The notes beneath the pieces are model-generated. The model did not search any database and was not told where the DNA came from. It saw only the letters and a list, made by a program, of their open reading frames with translations. From positions 124,001 to 188,000 of the forward strand of contig NW_027488950.1 in assembly GCF_050948215.1 (NCBI RefSeq): DNA of 64,000 bases, given 5' to 3'. Below, piece by piece: positions 29,801 through 42,232 of the stretch (within the stretch, counting starts at the first letter, position 1; every line of letters starts with the position of its first letter). A program made the translations under genes and the position numbers. The stretch is from Halictus rubicundus (lineage: Eukaryota; Arthropoda; Insecta; Hymenoptera; Halictidae).

Positions 29801-31058
29801 TCCTATCCTATCCTCTATCCTATCCTATCCTCTATCCTATAATATCTACTATCCTATCCTATCCTCTATCCTATCCTATCCTCTATCCTATCCTAGCATC
29901 TATCCTATCCTATCCTCTATCCTATAATATCTACTATCCTATCCTATCCTCTATCCTATCCTATCCTCTATCCTATCCTATCGTCTATCCTATCCTCTAT
30001 CCTATCCTATCCTCTATCCTATCCTATCCTCTATCCTATCCTATCGTCTATCCTCTCCTAGCCTCTATCCTATCCTATCCTCTATAGTATCCTATCCTCT
30101 ATCCTATCCTATCCTATCTTCTATCCTACCCTATCATCTATCCAATCAAATCCCCTATCCTATCCTCTATCCTATCTTATCCTCTATCCTATCCTATCTT
30201 CTGTCCTATCCTATCCTCTATCCTATCAAATCCCCTATCCTATCCTCTATCCTATCCTATCCTCTACCCTATCCTATCGTCTATCCTATCCTCTTTCCTA
30301 TCCTATCCTCTATCCTATCAAATCCCCTATCCTATCCTCTATCCTATACTATCATCTATCCTCTATCCTATCGTCTATCCTATCCTATCCTCTATCCTAT
30401 CCTATCGTCTATCCTATCCTCTATCCTATCCTGTCGTCTGTCCTATCCTCTATCCTATCCTATCCTCTATCCCATCCTATCCTCTATCCTATCCTATCCT
30501 CTATCCTATCCCATCTTCTATCCTATCCTATCCTCTATCCTATCAAATCCCCTATCCTTTCCTCTGTCCTATCCTATCCTCTATCCTATCCTACCCTCTA
30601 TCCTATCAAATCCCCTATCCTATCCTCTATCCTATCCTATCCTCTATCCTATCCTATCCTCTATCCTATCCTATCGTCTATCCTATCCTCTATCCTCTCC
30701 TATGCTCTATCCTATCCTATCCCCTATCATATCCTATCCTCTATCCTATCCTATTCTCTATCCTATCCTATCCTCTATCCTATCCTCTATCCTATCCTCT
30801 ATCCTATCCTCTATCCTATCCTCTATCCTATCCTATCCTCTATCCTATCCTATCCTCTATCCTATCCTATCCTCTATCCTATCCTATCCCCTATCCTATC
30901 CTATCGTCTATCCTATCCTCTATCCTATCCTATCCTCTATCCTATCCTATCCTCTATCCTATCCTATCCTCTATCCTATCCTATCCTCTATCCTATCCTA
31001 TCCTCTATCCTATCCTATCCTCTATCCTATCCTATCCTCTATCCTATCCTATCCTCTA
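26815..31058 (+). repeat. 4,244-bp higher-order unit, copy B (direct tandem)
   Basis: This is the second copy of the 4,244-bp unit, with markers at +4,244 from copy A and no offset change across the unit. At its right end (about 31,058) the array continues with canonical 17-mers and then with sequence matching 13.5-15.2 kb; there is no third copy. The absence of even monomer-level indels between A and B, unlike the more distant pairs, suggests a recent duplication or recent homogenisation. Confidence 0.87.
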
Positions 31059-32649
31059 TCCTATCCTATCCTCTATCCTATCCTATCCTCTATCCTATCC
31101 TATCCTCTATCCTATCCTGTATCCTATCAAATCCCCTATCCTATCCTCTATCCTATCCTATCGTCTATCCTATCCTCTATCCAATCCTATGCTCTATCCT
31201 ATCCTATCCCCTATCATATCCTATCCTCTATCCTATCCTATTCTCTATCCTATCCTATCCTCTATCATATCCTCTATCCTATCCTCTATCCTATCCTCTA
31301 TCCTATCCTGTATCCTATCCTATCCTCTATTCTATCCTATCGTCTATCCTATCCTCTATCCTATCCTATCCTCTATCCTATCCTATCCTCTATCCTATCC
31401 TATCCTCTATCCTATCCTAGCATCTATCCTATCCTATCCTCTATCCTATCCTATCCTCTATCCTATCCTCTATCCTATCCTCTATCCTATCCTGTATCCT
31501 ATCCTATCCTCTATTCTATCCTATCGTCTATCCTATCCTCTATCCTATCCTATCCTCTATCCTATCCTATCCTCTATCCTATCCTATCCTCTATCCTATC
31601 CTAGCATCTATCCTATCCTATCCTCTATCCTATCCTATCGTCTATCCTATCCTCTATCCTATCCTATCCTCTATCCTATCCTATCGTCTATCCTATCCTC
31701 TATCCTATCCTATCCTCTATCCTATCCTATCCTCTATCCTATCCTATCCTCTATCCTATCCTAGCATCTATCCTATCCTATCCTCTATCCTATCCTATCG
31801 TCTATCCTATCCTCTATCCTATCCTATCCTCTATCCTATCCTATCGTCTATCCTATCCTCTATCCTATCCTATCCTCTATCCTATCCTATCCTCTATCCT
31901 ATCCTATCGTCTATCCTCTCCTAGCCTCTATCCTATCCAATCCTCTATAGTATCCTATCCTCTATCCTATTCTATCCTATCTTCTATCCTACCCTATCAT
32001 CTATCCAACCAAATCCCCTATCCTATCCTCTATCCTATCTTATCCTCTATCCTATCCTATCTTCTATCCTATCCTATCATCTATCCTCAATCCTATCCTT
32101 TCCTGTATAATATCCAATCCTCTATCCTATCCTATCATCTATCATCAATCCTATCCTTTCCTGTATCCTATCCAATCGTCTATCCTATCCTATCCTCTAT
32201 CCTATCCTATCCTATCGTCTATCCTATCCTATCCTCTATCCTATCCTATCCTCTATCCTATCCTATCCTCTATCCTATCCTATCCTCTATCATATCCTAT
32301 CATCTATCCTCTATCGTATCCTATCCTCTATCCTATCCTATCCTCTATCCTATCAAATCCCCTACCCTATCCTCTATCCTATCCTATCCCGTATCCTATC
32401 CAATCCTCTATCCTATCCTATCATCTATCCTCTATCCTATCCAATCCTCTATCCTAGCCTATCCTCTATCCTATCCTATCCTAACCTCTATCCTATCCTC
32501 TATCCTATCCTATTTTCTATCCTATCCTATCTTCTATCCTATCATATCCTCTATACTATAATATCCTCTATCCTATCCTATCCTCTATCCAATCCTCTAT
32601 CCTATTCTATCCTCTATTCTATCCTGTCCTCTATCCTATCCTATCCTCT

Positions 32650-35480
32650 ATCCTATCCTATCCTCTATCCTATCCTATCCTCTATCCTATCCTATCCTCT
32701 ATCATATCCTATCATCTATCCTCTATCGTATCCTATCCTCTATCCTATCCTATCGTCTATCCTATCCTCTATCCTGTCCTATCATCTATCCTCTATCCTA
32801 TCCAATCCTCTATCCTATCCTATCCTCTATCCTATCCTATCCTCTATCCTATAATATCTACTATCCTATCCTATCCTCTATCCTATCCTATCCTCTATCC
32901 TATCCTATCGTCTATCCTCTCCTAGCCTCCATCCTATCCTATCCTCTATAGTATCCTATCCTCTATCCTATCCTATCCTATCTTCTATCCTACCCTATCA
33001 TCTATCGAATCAAATCCCCTATCCTATCCTCTATCCTATCTTATCCTCTATCCTATCCTATCTTCTATCCTATCCTATCATCTATCCTCAATCCTATCCT
33101 TTCCTGTATCCTATCCAATCCTCTATCCTATCCTATCCTCTATCCTATCCTGTCCTCTATCCTATGCTATCCTCTATCCTATCCTCAATCCTAACCTATT
33201 CTCTATCCTATCCTCTATCCTATCCTATCCTCTATCCTATCCTATCGTCTATCCTATCCTCTTTCCTATCCTATCCTCTATCCTATCAAATCCCCTATCC
33301 TATCATCTATCATCAATCCTATCCTTTCCTGTATCCTATCCAATCGTCTATCCTATCCTATCCTCTATCCTATCCTATCCTATCCTCTATCCTATCCTAT
33401 CCTCTATCCTATCCTATCCTCTATCCTATCCTATCCCCTATCCTATCCTATCGTCTATCCTATCCTCTATCCTAGCCTATCCTCTATCCTATCCTATCCT
33501 AACCTCTATCCTATCCTCTATCCTATCCTACTTTCTATCCCATCCTATCTTCTATCCTATCATATCCTCTATCCTATAATATCCTCTATCCTATCCTATC
33601 CTCTATCCAATCCTCTATCCTATCCTATCCCCTATCCTATCCTATCGTCTATCCTATCCTCTATCCTATCCTATCCTCTATCCTATCCTATCCTCTATCC
33701 TATCCTATCCTCTATCCTATCCTATCCTCTATCCTATCCTATCCTCTATCATATCCTATCATCTATCCTCTATCGTATCCTATCCTCTATCCTATCCTAT
33801 CGTCTATCCTACCCTCTATACTATCCTATCCTCTATCCGATCCTATCCTCTATCCTATCCTATCTTCTATCCTATCCTATCCTCTATCCTATCAAATCCC
33901 CTACCCTATCCTCTATCCTATCCTATCCTGTATCCTATCCAATCCTCTATCCTATCCTATCATCTATCCTCTATCCTATCCAATCCTCTATCCTAGCCTA
34001 TCCTCTATCCTATCATATCCTCTATCCTATAATATCCTCTATCCTATAATATCCTCTATCCTATCCTATCCTCTATCCAATCCTCTATCCTATTCTATCC
34101 TCTATTCTATCCTGTCCTCTATCCTATCCTATCCTCTATCATATCCTATCATCTATCCTCTATCGTATCCTATCCTCTATCCTATCCTATCGTCTATCCT
34201 ATCCTCTATCCTATCCTATCCTCTATCCTATCCTATCGTCTATCCTATCCTCTATCCTATCCTATCCTCTATCCTATCCTCTATCCTATCCTATCGTCTA
34301 TCCTCTCCTAGCCTCTATCCTATCCTATCCTCTATAGTATCCTATCCTCTATCCTATTCTATCCTATCTTCTATCCTACCCTATCATCTATCCAATCAAA
34401 TCCCCTATCCTATCCTCTATCCTATCTTATCCTCTATCCTTTCCTATCTTCTATCCTATCCTATCATCTATCCTCAATCCTATCCTTTCCTGTATAATAT
34501 CCAATCCTCTATCCTATCCTATCATCTATCATCAATCCTATCCTTTCCTGTATCCTATCCAATCGTCTATCCTATCCTATCCTCTATCCTATCCTATCCT
34601 ATCCTCTATCCTATCCTATCCTCTATACTATCCTATCCTCTATCCTATCCTATCCCCTATCCTATCCTATCGTCTATCCTATCCTCTATCCTATCCTATC
34701 CTCTATCCTATCCTATCCTCTATCCTATTCTATCCTATCTTCTATCCTACCCTATCATCTATCCAATCAAATCCCCTATCCTATCCTCTATCCTATCTTA
34801 TCCTCTATCCTATCCTATCTTCTATCCTATCCTATCATCTATCCTCAATCCTATCCTTTCCTGTATAATATCCAATCCTCTATCCTATCCTATCATCTAT
34901 CATCAATCCTATCCTTTCCTGTATCCTATCCAATCGTCTATCCTATCCTATCCTCTATCCTATCCTATCCTATCCTCTATCCTATCCTATCCTCTATCCT
35001 ATCCTATCCTCTATCCTATCCTATCCCCTATAGGATAGGGGATCTATCGTCTATCCTATCCTCTATCCTATCCTATCCTCTATCCTATCCTATCCTCTAT
35101 CCTATCCTATCCCCTATCCTATCCTATCCTCTATCCTATCCTATCCTCTATACTATAATATCCTCTATCCTATCCTATCCTCTATCCAATCCTCTATCCT
35201 ATTCTATCCTCTATTCTATCCTGTCCTCTATCCTATCCTATCCTCTATCCTATCCTATCCTCTATCCTATCCTATCCTCTATCCTATCCTATCCTCTATC
35301 CTATCCTATCCTCTATCCTATCCTATCCTCTATCCTATCCTATCCCCTATCCTATCCTATCCTCTATCCTATCCTATCCTCTATACTATAATATCCTCTA
35401 TCCTATCCTATCCTCTATCCAATCCTCTATCCTATTCTATCCTCTATTCTATCCTGTCCTCTATCCTATCCTATCCTCTA
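32650..35480 (+). repeat. ~2.83-kb higher-order unit, copy 1
   Basis: Variants here recur 2,830 bp downstream. The ATGCTATCC marker at 33,164 pairs with 35,994, and the rare CTATCCGATCC variant near 33,835 pairs with about 36,665. After an extra 17-bp TATAATATC-type monomer near 34,030 the offset falls by 17. The strand-switched patch at 35,023-35,043 is in the distal part of this unit and is absent from the equivalent place in copy 2. Borders are approximate. Confidence 0.7.
35023..35043. repeat. Strand-switched micro-inversion / hairpin inside the satellite
   Basis: An 8-base arm, ATCCCCTA (35,023-35,030), is followed by a 5-base spacer, TAGGA, and the exact reverse complement TAGGGGAT (35,036-35,043). 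Sister repeats at this position read CCCCTA, then TCCTATCC, then TATCGTC. Here the middle eight bases are replaced by TAGGATAGGGGATC. The first 13 replacing bases are the reverse complement of ATCCCCTATCCTA, the normal local sequence. This is the only place in the 62.8-kb array where I saw GG on the + strand. It fits a fold-back template switch during replication; a sequencing or assembly artefact is possible. Confidence 0.85.
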
Positions 35481-38177
35481 TCCTATCCTATCCTCTATCC
35501 TATCCTATCCTCTATCCTATCCTATCCTCTATCATATCCTATCATCTATCCTCTATCGTATCCTATCCTCTATCCTATCCTATCGTCTATCCTATCCTCT
35601 ATCCTATCCTATCATCTATCCTCTATCCTATCCAATCCTCTATCCTATCCTATCCTCTATCCTATCCTATCCTCTATCCTATAATATCTACTATCCTATC
35701 CTATCCTCTATCCTATCCTATCCTCTATCCTATCCTATCGTCTATCCTCTCCTAGCCTCCATCCTATCCTATCCTCTATAGTATCCTATCCTCTATCCTA
35801 TCCTATCCTATCTTCTATCCTACCCTATCATCTATCCAATCAAATCCCCTATCCTATCCTCTATCCTATCTTATCCTCTATCCTATCCTATCTTCTATCC
35901 TATCCTATCATCTATCCTCAATCCTATCCTTTCCTGTATCCTATCCAATCCTCTATCCTATCCTATCCTCTATCCTATCCTGTCCTCTATCCTATGCTAT
36001 CCTCTATCCTATCCTCAATCCTAACCTATTCTCTATCCTATCCTCTATCCTATCCTATCCTCTATCCTATCCTATCGTCTATCCTATCCTCTTTCCTATC
36101 CTATCCTCTATCCTATCAAATCCCCTATCCTATCATCTATCATCAATCCTATCCTTTCCTGTATCCTATCCAATCGTCTATCCTATCCTATCCTCTATCC
36201 TATCCTATCCTATCCTCTATCCTATCCTATCCTCTATCCTATCCTATCCTCTATCCTATCCTATCCCCTATCCTATCCTATCGTCTATCCTATCCTCTAT
36301 CCTAGCCTATCCTCTATCCTATCCTATCCTAACCTCTATCCTATCCTCTATCCTATCCTACTTTCTATCCCATCCTATCTTCTATCCTATCATATCCTCT
36401 ATCCTATAATATCCTCTATCCTATCCTATCCTGTATCCAATCCTCTATCCTATCCTATCCCCTATCCTATCCTATCGTCTATCCTATCCTCTATCCTATC
36501 CTATCCTCTATCCTATCCTATCCTCTATCCTATCCTATCCTCTATCCTATCCTATCCTCTATCCTATCCTATCCTCTATCATATCCTATCATCTATCCTC
36601 TATCGTATCCTATCCTCTATCCTATCCTATCGTCTATCCTACCCTCTATACTATCCTATCCTCTATCCGATCCTATCCTCTATCCTATCCTATCTTCTAT
36701 CCTATCCTATCCTCTATCCTATCAAATCCCCTACCCTATCCTCTATCCTATCCTATCCTGTATCCTATCCAATCCTCTATCCTATCCTATCATCTATCCT
36801 CTATCCTATCCAATCCTCTATCCTAGCCTATCCTCTATCCTATCATATCCTCTATCCTATAATATCCTCTATCCTATCCTATCCTCTATCCAATCCTCTA
36901 TCCTATTCTATCCTCTATTCTATCCTGTCCTCTATCCTATCCTATCCTCTATCATATCCTATCATCTATCCTCTATCGTATCCTATCCTCTATCCTATCC
37001 TATCGTCTATCCTATCCTCTATCCTATCCTATCCTCTATCCTATCCTATCGTCTATCCTATCCTCTATCCTATCCTATCCTCTATCCTATCCTATCCTCT
37101 ATCCTATCCTATCGTCTATCCTCTCCTAGCCTCTATCCTATCCTATCCTCTATAGTATCCTATCCTCTATCCTATTCTATCCTATCTTCTATCCTACCCT
37201 ATCATCTATCCAATCAAATCCCCTATCCTATCCTCTATCCTATCTTATCCTCTATCCTTTCCTATCTTCTATCCTATCCTATCATCTATCCTCAATCCTA
37301 TCCTTTCCTGTATAATATCCAATCCTCTATCCTATCCTATCATCTATCATCAATCCTATCCTTTCCTGTATCCTATCCAATCGTCTATCCTATCCTATCC
37401 TCTATCCTATCCTATCCTATCCTCTATCCTATCCTATCCTCTATACTATCCTATCCTCTATCCTATCCTATCCCCTATCCTATCCTATCGTCTATCCTAT
37501 CCTCTATCCTATCCTATCCTCTATCCTATCCTATCCTCTATCCTATTCTATCCTATCTTCTATCCTACCCTATCATCTATCCAATCAAATCCCCTATCCT
37601 ATCCTCTATCCTATCTTATCCTCTATCCTATCCTATCTTCTATCCTATCCTATCATCTATCCTCAATCCTATCCTTTCCTGTATAATATCCAATCCTCTA
37701 TCCTATCCTATCATCTATCATCAATCCTATCCTTTCCTGTATCCTATCCAATCGTCTATCCTATCCTATCCTCTATCCTATCCTATCCTATCCTCTATCC
37801 TATCCTATCCTCTATCCTATCCTATCCTCTATCCTATCCTATCCCCTATCCTATCCTATCGTCTATCCTATCCTCTATCCTATCCTATCCTCTATCCTAT
37901 CCTATCCTCTATCCTATCCTATCCCCTATCCTATCCTATCCTCTATCCTATCCTATCCTCTATAGTATCCTATCCTCTATCCTATCCTATCCTATCTTCT
38001 ATCCTACCCTATCATCTATCCAATCAAATCCCCTATCCTATCCTCTATCCTATCTTATCCTCTATCCTATCCTATCTTCTATCCTATCCTATCATCTATC
38101 CTCAATCCTATCCTTTCCTGTATCCTATCCAATCCTCTATCCTATCCTATCCTCTATCCTATCCTGTCCTCTATCCT
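35481..38177 (+). repeat. ~2.83-kb higher-order unit, copy 2, and its junction to the next unit
   Basis: This copy repeats 32.65-35.4 kb with the marker at 35,994. The next ATGCTATCC marker follows after only 2,184 bp (38,178), so this stretch is shorter than its neighbours. It includes a near repeat of its own late segment: CTACCCTATCATC with TCCAATCAAATCC occurs near 37,195 and again near 37,565. This indicates internal rearrangement. Confidence 0.65.
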
Positions 38178-41100
38178 ATGCTATCCTCTATCCTATCCTC
38201 AATCCTAACCTATTCTCTATCCTATCCTCTATCCTATCCTATCCTCTATCCTATCCTATCGTCTATCCTATCCTCTTTCCTATCCTATCCTCTATCCTAT
38301 CAAATCCCCTATCCTATCCTCTATCCTATCCTATCATCTATCATCAACCCTATCCTTTCCTGTATCCTATCCAATCGTCTATCCTATCCTATCCTCTATC
38401 CTATCCTATCCTATCCTCTATCCTATCCTATCCTCTATCCTATCCTATCCTCTATCCTATCCTATCCTCTATCCTATCCTATCCCCTATCCTATCCTATC
38501 GTCTATCCTATCCTCTATCCTAGCCTATCCTCTATCCTATCCTATCCTAACCTCTATCCTATCCTCTATCCTATCCTACTTTCTATCCCATCCTATCTTC
38601 TATCCTATCATATCCTCTATCCTATAATATCCTCTATCCTATCCTATCCTCTATCCAATCCTCTATCCTATCCTATCCTATCCCCTATCCTATCCTATCG
38701 TCTATCCTATCCTCTATCCTATCCTATCCTCTATCCTATCCTATCCTCTATCCTATCCTATCCTCTATCCTATCCTATCCTCTATCCTATCCTATCCTCT
38801 ATCCTATCCTATCCTCTATCATATCCTATCATCTATCCTCTATCGTATCCTATCCTCTATCCTATCCTATCGTCTATCCTACCCTCTATACTATCCTATC
38901 CTCTATCCGATCCTATCCTCTATCCTATCCTATCTTCTATCCTATCCTATCCTCTATCCTATCAAATCCCCTACCCTATCCTCTATCCTATCCTATCCTG
39001 TATCCTATCCAATCCTCTATCCTATCCTATCATCTATCCTCTATCCTATCCAATCCTCTATCCTAGCCTATCCTCTATCCTATCATATCCTCTATCCTAT
39101 AATATCCTCTATCCTATCCTACCCTCTATCCAATCCTCTATCCTATTCTATCCTCTATTCTATCCTGTCCTCTATCCTATCCTATCCTCTATCATATCCT
39201 ATCATCTATCCTCTATCGTATCCTATCCTCTATCCTATCCTATCGTCTATCCTATCCTCTATCCTATCCTATCCTCTATCCTATCCTATCGTCTATCCTA
39301 TCCTCTATCCTATCCTATCCTCTATCCTATCCTATCCTCTATCCTATCCTATCGTCTATCCTCTCCTAGCCTCTATCCTATCCTATCCTCTATAGTATCC
39401 TATCCTCTATCCTATTCTATCCTATCTTCTATCCTACCCTATCATCTATCCAATCAAACCCCCTATCCTATCCTCTATCCTATCTTATCCTCTATCCTAT
39501 CCTATCTTCTATCCTATCCTATCATCTATCCTCAATCCTATCCTTTCCTGTATCCTATCCAATCGTCTATCCTATCCTATCCTCTATCCTATCCTATCCT
39601 ATCCTCTATCCTATCCTATCCTCTATCCTATCCTATCCTCTATCCTATCCTATCCCCTATCCTATCCTATCGTCTATCCTATCCTCTATCCTATCCTATC
39701 CTCTATCCTATCCTATCCTCTATCCTATCCTATCCTCTATCCTATCCTATCCTCTATCCTATCCTATCCTCTATCCTATCCTATCCTCTATCCTATCCTA
39801 TCCTCTATCCTATCCTATCCTCTATCCTATCCTATCCTCTATCATATCCTATGATCTATCCTCTATCGTATCCTATCCTCTATCCTATCCTATCGTCTAT
39901 CCTATCCTCTATACTATCCTATCCTCTATCCGATCCTATCCTCTATCCTATCCTATCTTCTATCCTATCCTATCCTCTATCCTATCAAATCCCCTACCCT
40001 ATCCTCTATCCTATCCTATCCTGTATCCTATCCAATCCTCTATCCTATCCTATCATCTATCCTCTATCCTATCCAATCCTCTATCCTAGCCTATCCTCTA
40101 TCCTATCCTATCCTAACCTCTATCCTATCCTCTATCCTATCCTATTTTCTATCCTATCCTATCTTCTATCCTATCATATCCTCTATACTATAATATCCTC
40201 TATCCTATCCTATCCTCTATCCAATCCTCTATCCTATTCTATCCTCTATTCTATCCTGTCCTCTATCCTATCCTATCCTCTATCCTATCCTATCCTCTAT
40301 CCTATCCTATCCTCTATCCTATCCTATCCTCTATCATATCCTATCATCTATCCTCTATCGTATCCTATCCTCTATCCTATCCTATCGTCTATCCTATCCT
40401 CTATCCTATCCTATCATCTATCCTCTATCCTATCCAATCCTCTATCCTATCCTATCCTCTATCCTATCCTATCCTCTATCCTATCCTATCCTCTATCATA
40501 TCCTATCATCTATCCTCTATCGTATCCTATCCTCTATCCTATCCTATCGTCTATCCTATCCTCTATCCTATCCTATCCTCTATCCTATCCTATCCTCTAT
40601 CCTATCCTATCCTCTATCCTATCCTATCCTCTATCATATCCTATCATCTATCCTCTATCGTATCCTATCCTCTATCCTATCCTATCGTCTATCCTACCCT
40701 CTATACTATCCTATCCTCTATCCGATCCTATCCTCTATCCTATCCTATCTTCTATCCTATCCTATCCTCTATCCTATCAAATCCCCTACCCTATCCTCTA
40801 TCCTATCCTATCCTGTATCCTATCCAATCCTCTATCCTATCCTATCATCTATCCTCTATCCTATCCAATCCTCTATCCTAGCCTATCCTCTATCCTATCA
40901 TATCCTCTATCCTATAATATCCTCTATCCTATCCTATCCTCTATCCAATCCTCTATCCTATTCTATCCTCTATTCTATCCTGTCCTCTATCCTATCCTAT
41001 CCTCTATCATATCCTATCATCTATCCTCTATCGTATCCTATCCTCTATCCTATCCTATCGTCTATCCTATCCTCTATCCTATCCTATCCTCTATCCTATC

Positions 41101-42232
41101 CTATCGTCTATCCTATCCTCTATCCTATCCTATCCTCTATCCTATCCTATCCTCTATCCTATCCTATCGTCTATCCTCTCCTAGCCTCTATCCTATCCTA
41201 TCCTCTATAGTATCCTATCCTCTATCCTATTCTATCCTATCTTCTATCCTACCCTATCATCTATCCAATCAAATCCCCTATCCTATCCTCTATCCTATCT
41301 TATCCTCTATCCTTTCCTATCTTCTATCCTATCCTATCATCTATCCTCAATCCTATCCTTTCCTGTATAATATCCAATCCTCTATCCTATCCTATCATCT
41401 ATCATCAATCCTATCCTTTCCTGTATCCTATCCAATCGTCTATCCTATCCTATCCTCTATCCTATCCTATCCTATCCTCTATCCTATCCTATCCTCTATA
41501 CTATCCTATCCTCTATCCTATCCTATCCCCTATCCTATCCTATCGTCTATCCTATCCTCTATCCTATCCTATCCTCTATCCTATCCTATCCTCTATCCTA
41601 TTCTATCCTATCTTCTATCCTACCCTATCATCTATCCAATCAAATCCCCTATCCTATCCTCTATCCTATCTTATCCTCTATCCTATCCTATCTTCTATCC
41701 TATCCTATCATCTATCCTCAATCCTATCCTTTCCTGTATAATATCCAATCCTCTATCCTATCCTATCATCTATCATCAATCCTATCCTTTCCTGTATCCT
41801 ATCCAATCGTCTATCCTATCCTATCCTCTATCCTATCCTATCCTATCCTCTATCCTATGCTATCCTCTATCCTATCCTATCCTCTATCCTATCCTATCCC
41901 CTATCCTATCCTATCGTCTATCCTATCCTCTATCCTATCCTATCCTCTATCCTATCCTATCCTCTATCCTATCCTATCCCCTATCCTATCCTATCCTCTA
42001 TCCTATCCTATCCTCTATAGTATCCTATCCTCTATCCTATCCTATCCTATCTTCTATCCTACCCTATCATCTATCCAATCAAATCCCCTATCCTATCCTC
42101 TATCCTATCTTATCCTCTATCCTATCCTATCTTCTATCCTATCCTATCATCTATCCTCAATCCTATCCTTTCCTGTATCCTATCCAATCCTCTATCCTAT
42201 CCTATCCTCTATCCTATCCTGTCCTCTATCCT
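38178..42232 (+). repeat. ~4.1-kb higher-order repeat, copy 1
   Basis: The interval is marker to marker (ATGCTATCCTCTATCC) and is 4,055 bp long. It carries a private TCAACCC variant near 38,345 that is shared only with the next copy (near 42,397), and an ATCAAACCCC variant at 39,453 that recurs at 43,525, 47,878 and 52,357. A single C-to-G change at 39,851 turns the usual CTATCATC into CTATGATC. Confidence 0.75.
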
